From Actinomycetota bacterium (GTDB taxonomy: Bacteria > Actinomycetota > Thermoleophilia > Gaiellales > Gaiellaceae), in contig JACCRW010000142.1 of assembly GCA_013813345.1 (NCBI GenBank), positions 1 to 26,044 on the forward strand: a stretch of DNA of 26,044 nucleotides. Reading direction: 5' to 3'. Within the stretch, counting starts at the first letter, position 1. Every line of letters starts with the position of its first letter. Shown here one piece after another: positions 15,760-21,465 of this stretch. Below the pieces are notes generated by a model. It was given only the letters and a program-made list of their open reading frames with translations. It made no database searches and had not been told where the DNA came from. The translations under genes were made by a program, and so were the position numbers.

Positions 15760-16233
15760 CTAGAGCCGGAGCTCCAGGAGGAGGACGTCCCGCCAGACGC
15801 CGTCGAGCCGGCCGACTCGCTCGCGGAATCCGACCTCCCGGAAGCCGAGCGAGCGATGAAGAGCGAGGCTCGCCTCGTTCTCCGGGAAGATGCTGGCCTG
15901 GAGCGTCCAGAGACCTCCGGCGCGGGCGCTCTCGATCAGAGCTGCGAGGAGCGCACGACCGATCCCACCACCGCGGACCTGGTTGGCGACGTAGACGCTC
16001 ACCTCGGCGACGCCGGCGTAGGCGGACCGCGGCGAGTAGGGCGAAAGCGCAGCCCAACCGACGACTCCGGCCTCGTCGGACGCCACGAGGCGATGCTCCG
16101 GGAGATGGCTCGAGTCCCATTCCTGCCATGTCGGAACGACCGTCTCGAAGGTGGCAAGCCGTGTCACGATCCCGTCGGCGTAGATCGCTGCAGCGGCCGG
16201 CCAGTCGGTCTCGTGCAACGGCTCGATCCGCAT
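15760..16233 (-). CDS. Phosphinothricin-acetyltransferase-like GNAT
   Basis: This 157-residue single-domain GNAT transfers acetyl from acetyl-CoA to an amine. The N-terminus (MRIEPLHETDWPAAAAIYADGI, then TFETVVPTWQEW) and the core EVSVYVANQVRGGGIGRALLAALI, ASIFPENEASLALHRSLGFREVGFRERVGR and DGVWRDVLLLE match the Bar/PAT/YwnH group, which acetylates phosphinothricin or methionine sulfoximine/sulfone. The acetyl-CoA pyrophosphate loop is VRGGGIG. ATG 16233 is chosen because the family N-terminus starts there; the frame is open further upstream over the neighbouring gene but without resemblance. The native substrate cannot be settled from sequence. It converges on the SARP gene (13-base gap) and diverges from the HAD gene across only 24 bases. 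Confidence 0.88.
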   Translation of the reverse strand: MRIEPLHETDWPAAAAIYADGIVTRLATFETVVPTWQEWDSSHLPEHRLVASDEAGVVGWAALSPYSPRSAYAGVAEVSVYVANQVRGGGIGRALLAALIESARAGGLWTLQASIFPENEASLALHRSLGFREVGFRERVGRLDGVWRDVLLLELRL

Positions 16234-16241
16234 CAGGCTCG

Positions 16242-16251
16242 ACAGTAAGCT
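16242..16251. promoter_or_regulatory. Overlapping divergent -10 elements in a 24-base gap
   Basis: TAAGCT (16246-16251, plus) ends 6 bases before the HAD ATG. TACTGT (16247-16242, minus) ends 8 bases before the acetyltransferase ATG. Both fit TAnnnT and both distances suit leaderless transcripts. The hexamers share two bases, so only one strand could be opened by polymerase at a time. The -35 regions would lie inside the opposing genes and are weak. Confidence 0.4.
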
Positions 16252-16257
16252 CCCCGC

Positions 16258-16911
16258 ATGTCCCGTTGGGCCACTTTCGACTGCTACGGCACGCTGATCG
16301 ACTGGAATGCCGGGATCGGCGGCGTGCTCGAGCGGCTTTGGGGGGCGGAGGCGCCAGCGCTCCTGCACCGCTTCCACGAGCTCGAGCCGGAGGTCCAGGC
16401 CGAGCGCTACCGCTCCTACGCCGAAGTGCTGACCCTCACGCTCGAGCGGCTCGCGAACGAGGTCGGCTACGGGATCCCCGAGGGAGAGAGCGGCGTCCTA
16501 CCCCAGTCGCTGCCCGACTGGCCGGCGTTTCCCGAGGTGCCGGAAGCGCTCGCCGAGCTGCGTCGGCGCGGCTGGAGTCTTGCGATCCTCTCCAACTCCG
16601 ATCGTGATCTGATCGCCGCCTCGCAGCGGCAGCTCGGCGTGCCGTTCGACCTCGTCGTCGTGGCCGAGGACGTCGGCTCGTACAAGCCCGAGCACGGTCA
16701 CTGGCAGCGCTTCGACGAGCTCACCGCCGATCGCGAGCACCACGTCCACGTCGCCGCGAGCCTCTTCCACGACATCGCGCCCGGCAAGGAGCTCGGGCTG
16801 AAGACGGTCTGGATCAACCGCCTCGGCGAGGAGTCGAAGCACGATCCCGACGTGGAGCTGCCCGACCTCTCGGGCCTGCCGGACGCGCTCGACGAGCTCG
16901 TTCCGCGGTGA
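16258..16911 (+). CDS. HAD-superfamily hydrolase (haloacid dehalogenase type II-like)
   Basis: This is a 217-residue cytoplasmic hydrolase. Motif I is FDCYGTLIDW, with nucleophile Asp8 and a tyrosine at +2, as in type II haloacid dehalogenases, rather than the DxD of HAD phosphatases. Motif II is ILSNSDRD, motif III is the lysine in GSYKPEHGHW, and the final acidic motif is ASLFHDIAPGKELGLKTVWINR. A helical cap domain (about residues 16-90) follows the nucleophile. The substrate may be a 2-haloacid, but many proteins with this signature have other or unknown substrates, so only the fold and nucleophile are certain. ATG 16258 is probably leaderless (see 16242-16251). The stop overlaps the next GNAT start (GTGA), beginning an operon that may run through accA. 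Confidence 0.87.
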   Translation: MSRWATFDCYGTLIDWNAGIGGVLERLWGAEAPALLHRFHELEPEVQAERYRSYAEVLTLTLERLANEVGYGIPEGESGVLPQSLPDWPAFPEVPEALAELRRRGWSLAILSNSDRDLIAASQRQLGVPFDLVVVAEDVGSYKPEHGHWQRFDELTADREHHVHVAASLFHDIAPGKELGLKTVWINRLGEESKHDPDVELPDLSGLPDALDELVPR

Positions 16912-17831
16912 ACGTTCGCCGGCCGGAGCCGGGCGATCTGGACGCGGTGCTCGAGCTGATGCGCGCCGCCGATGTCGCCGTCGCCGGCGACTCGGACTGG
17001 ACGGCGAGCGAGCTCGTCGAGACCTGGGCCGACCTCGACCAGGCGCGCGACGCCTGGCTCCTCGAGCTCGACGGCAGGCTCGTCGGCTACGCCGACTTCA
17101 GCTCCAAGGGCGGCCGTCTGAACGCGGACGGCTACGTCCATCCGGAGCTCCGGGGCCACGGGATCGGGTCGGAGATCGTCCGGCTCACCGAGGAGCGGGC
17201 GCGCGAGGAGGAGCCGGACGTGCCGGCGGGCGAGCGCGTCTACATCCAGAACGCGACCCTCGACCGGGACGAGGACACGGTTCGCTTCTATCGAAAGCGC
17301 GGCTACGAAGCGGTGCGCGGCTTCCGCGGGATGGTGATCGAGCTGGAAGAGGAGCCGACGCCCGCTTCGGTGCCGGGAATCGAGATCCGCCCGTATCGCC
17401 ATCCCGAGGAGGGCCGCGCGTTTCATGCCGCCCACCAGGAGTCGTTCGCCGACCACTGGGAGCATCGCCCGACTCCCTGGGAGGAGTGGCAGGAGAAGCG
17501 CTACGGTCGCGAGACGTTCGATCCGACGCTCTGGTGGGTCGCCGCGGACGGCGAGGAGATCGCGGGCGTCGTCTTCGGCGAGCAGCGCCGCGACCCCGAT
17601 CAGGGCTGGATCGACGTGCTCGGCGTGCGGCGCGCCTACCGTCGCCGTGGGATCGCGGAGGCGCTGCTGAAGGCCGCGTTCGCCGAGTTCCACCGCCGCG
17701 GCGAGTGCAAGGTCGGCCTGGGAGTCGACGCCGAGAGCCCGACCGGGGCGACCCGCGTCTACGAGCGCGCCGGGATGCGGACGCTCTGGCACGCGATCGT
17801 CTACGAGAAGGAGCTGCGTGCAGCTTCGTGA
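16908..17831 (+). CDS. Two-domain GNAT acetyltransferase (paralog 1)
   Basis: This 307-residue protein is built from two GNAT folds. The N-terminal domain (about residues 1-145) has an acetyl-CoA loop at RGHGIG (from Arg82), preceded by YVHPELR. The C-terminal domain (about 150-305) has GWIDVLGVRRAYRRRGIAEALL (loop near residue 245) and GVDAESPTGATRVYERAGM. Double-GNAT architecture is shared with mycothiol synthase MshD, but the distinctive MshD sequence cannot be confirmed here, so no substrate is assigned. The start is GTG 16908 in GTGA overlap with the HAD stop. It overlaps the next gene by 14 bases. The next gene is a clear paralog, indicating tandem duplication. Confidence 0.85.
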   Translation: MNVRRPEPGDLDAVLELMRAADVAVAGDSDWTASELVETWADLDQARDAWLLELDGRLVGYADFSSKGGRLNADGYVHPELRGHGIGSEIVRLTEERAREEEPDVPAGERVYIQNATLDRDEDTVRFYRKRGYEAVRGFRGMVIELEEEPTPASVPGIEIRPYRHPEEGRAFHAAHQESFADHWEHRPTPWEEWQEKRYGRETFDPTLWWVAADGEEIAGVVFGEQRRDPDQGWIDVLGVRRAYRRRGIAEALLKAAFAEFHRRGECKVGLGVDAESPTGATRVYERAGMRTLWHAIVYEKELRAAS

Positions 17832-18690
17832 GCCGACGCGCGAGGACGCGCCGGCGATCGCGGAGCTGCTGGGAGCGCATTCGCAGGCCTTGTACGGCGA
17901 GCGCGACCTCGCACCTGCCCAGATCCTGGACTGGTTCGGAATGCCCGACATCTGGATGCGCCTCGCCGAGAACGACAAACGGCCGGCCGGCTATGTGGAT
18001 GTCTCCGAGGAGGGAGGCCGCTGGAGCATCGACTTGCGTGCGCTCGGCGGCGAAGCCGCCCGTGCTCTGCTCTACGCGGCGCGCGAGCACGCGGGTGGAG
18101 ATGCGTTCCTCCGCGGCTACGCGCCCTCCGTGGACGAGGTCGCCGGGGAGGCATATCGGGAAGCGGGGTTCGCGATCGTGCGCCATTCGTTCCAGATGCG
18201 CGTCGAGCTCGAGGCGCCGCCGGAGCCCCCCGAGCTGCCGAGAGGGATCGTCGTGCGGCCGATGCTGGAGGGCGAGGAAGGACGGATCCACGCCGCTCAC
18301 ATGAGCGCCTTCGCCGACCACTGGGAGTTCCACGAGCAGAGCTACGAGCAGTGGCGTCGTTGGCATCGCGACCGCGAGCACTTCGACGCGACCCTATGGT
18401 TTCTCGCGCTGGACGGCGACGAGATCGCCGGCTTCGTCCTCTGCCAACCCCACTTCTCGGGCGAGCCCGACTTCGGCTGGATCGAGCTCCTCGGCGTCCG
18501 GCCCGCCTGGCGGCGGCGCGGTCTCGGCGAAGCGCTCCTCCGCCACGGCTTCCGTGCTCTTCGCGCGCGCGGCTTCACGAGGGTCGGGCTCGGTGTGGAC
18601 GCGGAGAACACGACCGGCGCCGTTCGGCTCTACGAGCGGGTCGGGATGCGACCGGTGCGGCGGAGCGACACCTGGGAGCTCCGGACGTGA
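17818..18690 (+). CDS. Two-domain GNAT acetyltransferase (paralog 2, N-domain degenerate)
   Basis: This 290-residue protein is homologous to the preceding one: both share HAAHxxxFADHWE, the xGWIxxLGVRxxxRRRG loop region and VGLGVDAExxTGAxRxYERxGMR. Its C-terminal domain keeps the acetyl-CoA loop (RRRGLGEALL from about residue 232). The N-terminal domain is shortened and has no recognisable RxxGxG loop, so it probably no longer binds acetyl-CoA and may serve substrate recognition. The start is GTG 17818, 14 bases inside the previous gene. The stop overlaps the arginase-like start (GTGA). The substrate is unknown; one active and one inactive domain is a common GNAT arrangement. Confidence 0.84.
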   Translation: MQLREPTREDAPAIAELLGAHSQALYGERDLAPAQILDWFGMPDIWMRLAENDKRPAGYVDVSEEGGRWSIDLRALGGEAARALLYAAREHAGGDAFLRGYAPSVDEVAGEAYREAGFAIVRHSFQMRVELEAPPEPPELPRGIVVRPMLEGEEGRIHAAHMSAFADHWEFHEQSYEQWRRWHRDREHFDATLWFLALDGDEIAGFVLCQPHFSGEPDFGWIELLGVRPAWRRRGLGEALLRHGFRALRARGFTRVGLGVDAENTTGAVRLYERVGMRPVRRSDTWELRT

Positions 18691-19463
18691 GTCGTCTCCG
18701 CGCCCGCTGCCCCGATTGCCGCACCCTCACCGCCGTCGCGATCGGGCCGGAGTATCAGTGCCACTCGTGCGGGCGGGAGTTCGGCGCGGGCCTCGTGCGC
18801 GTGCCGCGCGCCTGGGGCGAGGGCGGCGAGGCGATGGCCGCGGCCGCCTGGCTCGAGCTGCCCTATCCCGAGGCGGGAGTCGTGGAAGCAGACTCGCTCG
18901 CAGAGCAGACGCTGATGTTCGCGGCCGAGCTTCCCGATCGCCCGCTCGTGCTCGGCGGCTGCTGCTGTGCGCACCTGGGCGCGATCGAGCGGTTCGCAGC
19001 CGGCGACGAGACGCTGGCAGTCGTCTGGATCGACGCGCACGGCGATCTCAATACGCTCGCCTCCTCGCCGTCCGGCAACGCCTGGGGGATGCCCTTGCGG
19101 ATGCTGCTCGACGACGGCTCGATCGAGGCGACGAACGTCGCGCTCGTCGGCGCCCGCAATCTCGATCCGGGCGAGGTCGAGTTCATCGCGAGCTCCGGGC
19201 TCCACACCGACGACGGGGCGGTCGAGCGGGCGCTCGCGGGCACCGATGCCGTCTACGTCGCGCTCGACGCCGACTCGGTCGAGCCGGGCGAGCTCGGTGT
19301 CTTCATGCCCGAGCCCGATGGGCTCGTCCTGTCGGAGCTCGAGGAGCTCTTGCGCTCGATCGCCGCTCGCTCCCGGGTCGCCGGAGCCGGGCTCTCCGGT
19401 CTCGTGGCCGAGCCGGCGAACGAGCCGAAGCTCGCCCGGCTGTGTGCCGCCCTCGACCTCTGA
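18687..19463 (+). CDS. Zinc-ribbon arginase/agmatinase-fold protein with altered active site
   Basis: This 258-residue protein starts with a zinc ribbon (Cys8, Cys11, Cys25, Cys28: CPDC and CHSC) followed by a ureohydrolase fold. The two-manganese site is partly kept: Asp116, His118 and Asp120 (DAHGD), and Asp194 and Asp196 (LDADSVEP). The usual GGDHS is replaced by GGCCCAHLG, putting Cys93 where the first metal-binding histidine lies. SGNLHG, which carries the proton-shuttle histidine in arginases, reads SGNAWG with Trp133. A terminal glutamate is present in GLVAEPANEP. Hydrolysis of arginine or agmatine is therefore doubtful; it may use another amidine, a different metal, or be non-catalytic. 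GTG 18687 overlaps the previous stop (GTGA). It is 48 bases before accD and in the same orientation. Confidence 0.82.
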   Translation: MSRLRARCPDCRTLTAVAIGPEYQCHSCGREFGAGLVRVPRAWGEGGEAMAAAAWLELPYPEAGVVEADSLAEQTLMFAAELPDRPLVLGGCCCAHLGAIERFAAGDETLAVVWIDAHGDLNTLASSPSGNAWGMPLRMLLDDGSIEATNVALVGARNLDPGEVEFIASSGLHTDDGAVERALAGTDAVYVALDADSVEPGELGVFMPEPDGLVLSELEELLRSIAARSRVAGAGLSGLVAEPANEPKLARLCAALDL

Positions 19464-19500
19464 CTCTCGCGTGTGCAACCTCGCGCGGCGGGCGCAGGTC

Positions 19501-19506
19501 TAAGAT
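19501..19506 (+). promoter_or_regulatory. Candidate -10 element (TAAGAT) for accD
   Basis: TAAGAT ends 5 bases before the accD ATG, consistent with an internal promoter giving a leaderless accDA transcript. No good -35 is seen and there is no strong ribosome-binding site, which agrees with leaderless initiation but does not prove it. Confidence 0.35.
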
Positions 19507-19511
19507 CAGGC

Positions 19512-20357
19512 ATGGTCGAAGCGAGCAGGATCGACGTCTCCATCGAGCACAAGCACGCGCCGGAGCCGCCGCCCAAGAAGCATCCGAACACCTGCCCGAC
19601 CTGCGGCTCGCACTTTCGCGACGACGAGCTCGACGCGGCCCTGCGGGTCTGCACGCATTGCGGTCACCACTTCCCCGTCAAGGCGCGGAAGCGGATCGAA
19701 CAGCTCGCCGATCGCGGCAGCTTCGTGGAGGAGGCGGCCGACCTTCGCTCCGCCGACCCACTGGACTTCTTCGACCTACGGGCCTACAAGGAGCGACTCG
19801 CGGAGGCCGAGATCGCGACCGGGCTCGGAGATGCGATGGTGATCGGAAGCGCGACGATCGAGGAGCAGCCGTGCGAGCTGGCGGTGATGGACTTCTCGTT
19901 CATGGGCGGTTCGATGGGCTCGGTGACCGGGGAGAAGTTCGCGCGTGCCTGCGAGAGCGCCGCCGCGGCCGGGATGCCGCTCGTCACGATCTCGGCCTCG
20001 GGTGGCGCGCGGATGCAGGAGGGGATCCTGGCGCTGATGCAGCTGCCGAAGACGGTGTGCGCCGTCGAGGAGCTGCACGAGTCCGGCTGCGCGCTCCTCA
20101 GCGTGATGGCCCACCCGACCACGGGCGGCCTCCTCGCGAGCTTTGCCAGCCTCGGCGATGTCCTGCTGGCCGAGCCGGGCGCGCTCATGTCCTTTGCCGG
20201 TCCGCGCGTCGTCGCCCAGACGACGCGGGAGAAGCTTCCCGACGACTTCGGCCTCGCCGAGTCGAATCTGCGATTCGGGCACGTCGATGCGATCGTGCGT
20301 CGCCCCGAGCTGCGGCCGACGCTCGCGCGCTTGCTGCGGCTCTTCGGAGAGAGCTAG
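19512..20357 (+). CDS. accD: Acetyl-CoA carboxylase carboxyltransferase subunit beta
   Basis: This 281-residue beta subunit of the carboxyltransferase moves the carboxyl group from biotin to acetyl-CoA, forming malonyl-CoA. The N-terminal C4 zinc ribbon is complete (Cys28, Cys31, Cys47, Cys50). The crotonase-fold body includes MDFSFMGGSMGSVTGEKF, ISASGGARMQEGILALMQLPKT and SVMAHPTTGGLLASFASLGDV, all hallmarks of bacterial AccD, and ends with FGHVDAIVRRPELR. ATG 19512 is chosen over an in-frame GTG at 19473 because of the -10-like element between them. The gene abuts accA with no spacing. The biotin carrier (accB) and biotin carboxylase (accC) genes are not in the window. The separate AccD/AccA form differs from the fused acyl-CoA carboxylase beta chains of many actinobacteria. 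Confidence 0.95.
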   Translation: MVEASRIDVSIEHKHAPEPPPKKHPNTCPTCGSHFRDDELDAALRVCTHCGHHFPVKARKRIEQLADRGSFVEEAADLRSADPLDFFDLRAYKERLAEAEIATGLGDAMVIGSATIEEQPCELAVMDFSFMGGSMGSVTGEKFARACESAAAAGMPLVTISASGGARMQEGILALMQLPKTVCAVEELHESGCALLSVMAHPTTGGLLASFASLGDVLLAEPGALMSFAGPRVVAQTTREKLPDDFGLAESNLRFGHVDAIVRRPELRPTLARLLRLFGES

Positions 20358-21290
20358 GTGGCGAACGATGCAGAGATTCGACTCAGGGACAGGTTGAGCA
20401 AGTTGAGCGGGCTCGACCTCCTGCGCGGCGCCCGGCTCTCCGGCGAGCTCGAGCGCCTGAAGCGCCAGCTCGACCGGATCGAGGCCGACCCGACCGACGA
20501 GGAGATCTGGAGCAAGGTCGAGCTCGCCCGTCACGAGGAGCGCCCCTACACGCTCGACTACGTGGAGCGGCTCTTCGAGGACTGGTTCGAGCTGCACGGC
20601 GACCGTGGCCGCGGCGACGACGCCGCCCTCGTCGCCGGGATCGGCAAGCTCGAGGGCCGCACGGTCGCGCTCGTCGGGCACCAGAAGGGCCGGGACATCA
20701 AGGAGCGGTCGAACCGGAACTTCGGGATGGCCTATCCCGAGGGCTACCGGAAGGCGATGCGGGTGATGGAGATCGCCGAGCGCCACGGCTTCCCGCTCGC
20801 GACTCTCGTGGACACACCGGGCGCCTACCCGGGAGTCGCGGCGGAGCAGCACGGACAGGGCGGCGCGATCGCCCGCTCGCAAGCCGTGATGGCGCGGCTG
20901 AAGGTGCCGACGGTGGCATGCATCATCGGTGAAGGCGGCTCCGGCGGCGCCGTGGCGATCGCGCTCGCCGACACCGTGTTGATGCAGGAGAACGCGATCT
21001 ACTCCGTGATCTCCCCCGAAGGCTGCGCCGCGATCCTCTGGCGCGACGCCGGCGAGCGGCAGAAGGCGGCGGCGGCCTTCAAACCGGATGCGGCCCACTG
21101 TCTCGAGCTGGGCGTGATCGACGGGATCGTCCCGGAGCCTGTGGGTGGTGCCCACGAGAGCCACGACGAGGCGGCGAGGCTGCTCGGCGCCGCGCTCGCA
21201 GACGCCTTCGACGAGCTCGAGAACGTTCCCCAGGCCGAGCTGCGGGCTCGGCGGCGGCAGAAGTTCCGCGCGATGGGTGTGCTCGCCTGA
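20358..21290 (+). CDS. accA: Acetyl-CoA carboxylase carboxyltransferase subunit alpha
   Basis: This 310-residue alpha subunit pairs with AccD to form the carboxyltransferase. Residues 1-60 contain the usual helical N-terminus (LSGELERLKRQLDRIEADPTDEEIWSKVELARH split over two helices). The crotonase-fold core has ELHGDRGRGDDAALVAGIGKL, VGHQKGRD, NFGMAYPEGYRKAMR, DTPGAYPG, GEGGSGGAVAIALAD and YSVISPEGCAAILWRD, all close to E. coli AccA. The GTG start directly follows the accD TAG, implying cotranslation and equal subunit production. An alternative polyketide-type carboxylase is unlikely given these motifs. A hairpin 74 bases after the stop is the best terminator candidate. Confidence 0.96.
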   Translation: MANDAEIRLRDRLSKLSGLDLLRGARLSGELERLKRQLDRIEADPTDEEIWSKVELARHEERPYTLDYVERLFEDWFELHGDRGRGDDAALVAGIGKLEGRTVALVGHQKGRDIKERSNRNFGMAYPEGYRKAMRVMEIAERHGFPLATLVDTPGAYPGVAAEQHGQGGAIARSQAVMARLKVPTVACIIGEGGSGGAVAIALADTVLMQENAIYSVISPEGCAAILWRDAGERQKAAAAFKPDAAHCLELGVIDGIVPEPVGGAHESHDEAARLLGAALADAFDELENVPQAELRARRRQKFRAMGVLA

Positions 21291-21299
21291 CCGATCAGG

Positions 21300-21329
21300 C
21301 TTTCCACATCTTCCACAGGCTTATCCCCT
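21300..21329 (+). other. Cluster of DnaA-box-like 9-mers
   Basis: Just after accA, CTTTCCACA (21300-21308) and TCTTCCACA (21309-21317) lie back to back. Each has 8 of 9 matches to the TTWTNCACA DnaA box. TTATCCCCT (21321-21329) follows with 7 of 9. No replication genes are adjacent, so an origin is not claimed. Confidence 0.35.
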
Positions 21330-21344
21330 GCTCCCGATCTGGAT

Positions 21345-21363
21345 CGAGAATGGCCCGAGAATG
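21345..21363 (+). repeat. Short direct repeat CGAGAATG, 11-base period
   Basis: CGAGAATG occurs at 21345-21352 and 21356-21363, starting 11 bases apart in the non-coding gap between accA and ligD. One-turn spacing would suit a regulator reading one face of DNA, but two copies may be chance. Confidence 0.35.
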
Positions 21364-21393
21364 CGTTGAGGCCGGCAATCGCCGACCTCAACG
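21364..21393. terminator. 13-bp hairpin downstream of accA
   Basis: Arms 21364-21376 and 21381-21393 pair over 13 bases with one C-A mismatch around the loop AATC. No T-tract follows. The position, 74 bases after accA and before ligD, suits an actinobacterial terminator; an attenuator or operator for ligD is also possible. The rest of the 21291-21465 gap shows no coding potential. Confidence 0.5.
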
Positions 21394-21465
21394 TGACCCC
21401 CGCTGGTGGTCTCGATCCCCGCCGCGAAAGGGACGAAACATCGGTTGCGAGGCGCGGTACGGCTA

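Noticed and set aside
16908..17831. Mycothiol synthase (MshD) assignment for the first double GNAT
   Set aside because: The architecture fits, but MshD-specific residues could not be verified and other mycothiol genes are absent, so it is called only a two-domain GNAT.
18687..19463. Agmatinase or arginase annotation
   Set aside because: The GGDHS histidine and SGNxHG histidine are both replaced, so the specific enzyme name is not supported.
21291..21465. Replication origin
   Set aside because: DnaA-like boxes are few and no dnaA, dnaN or AT-rich unwinding region is nearby.
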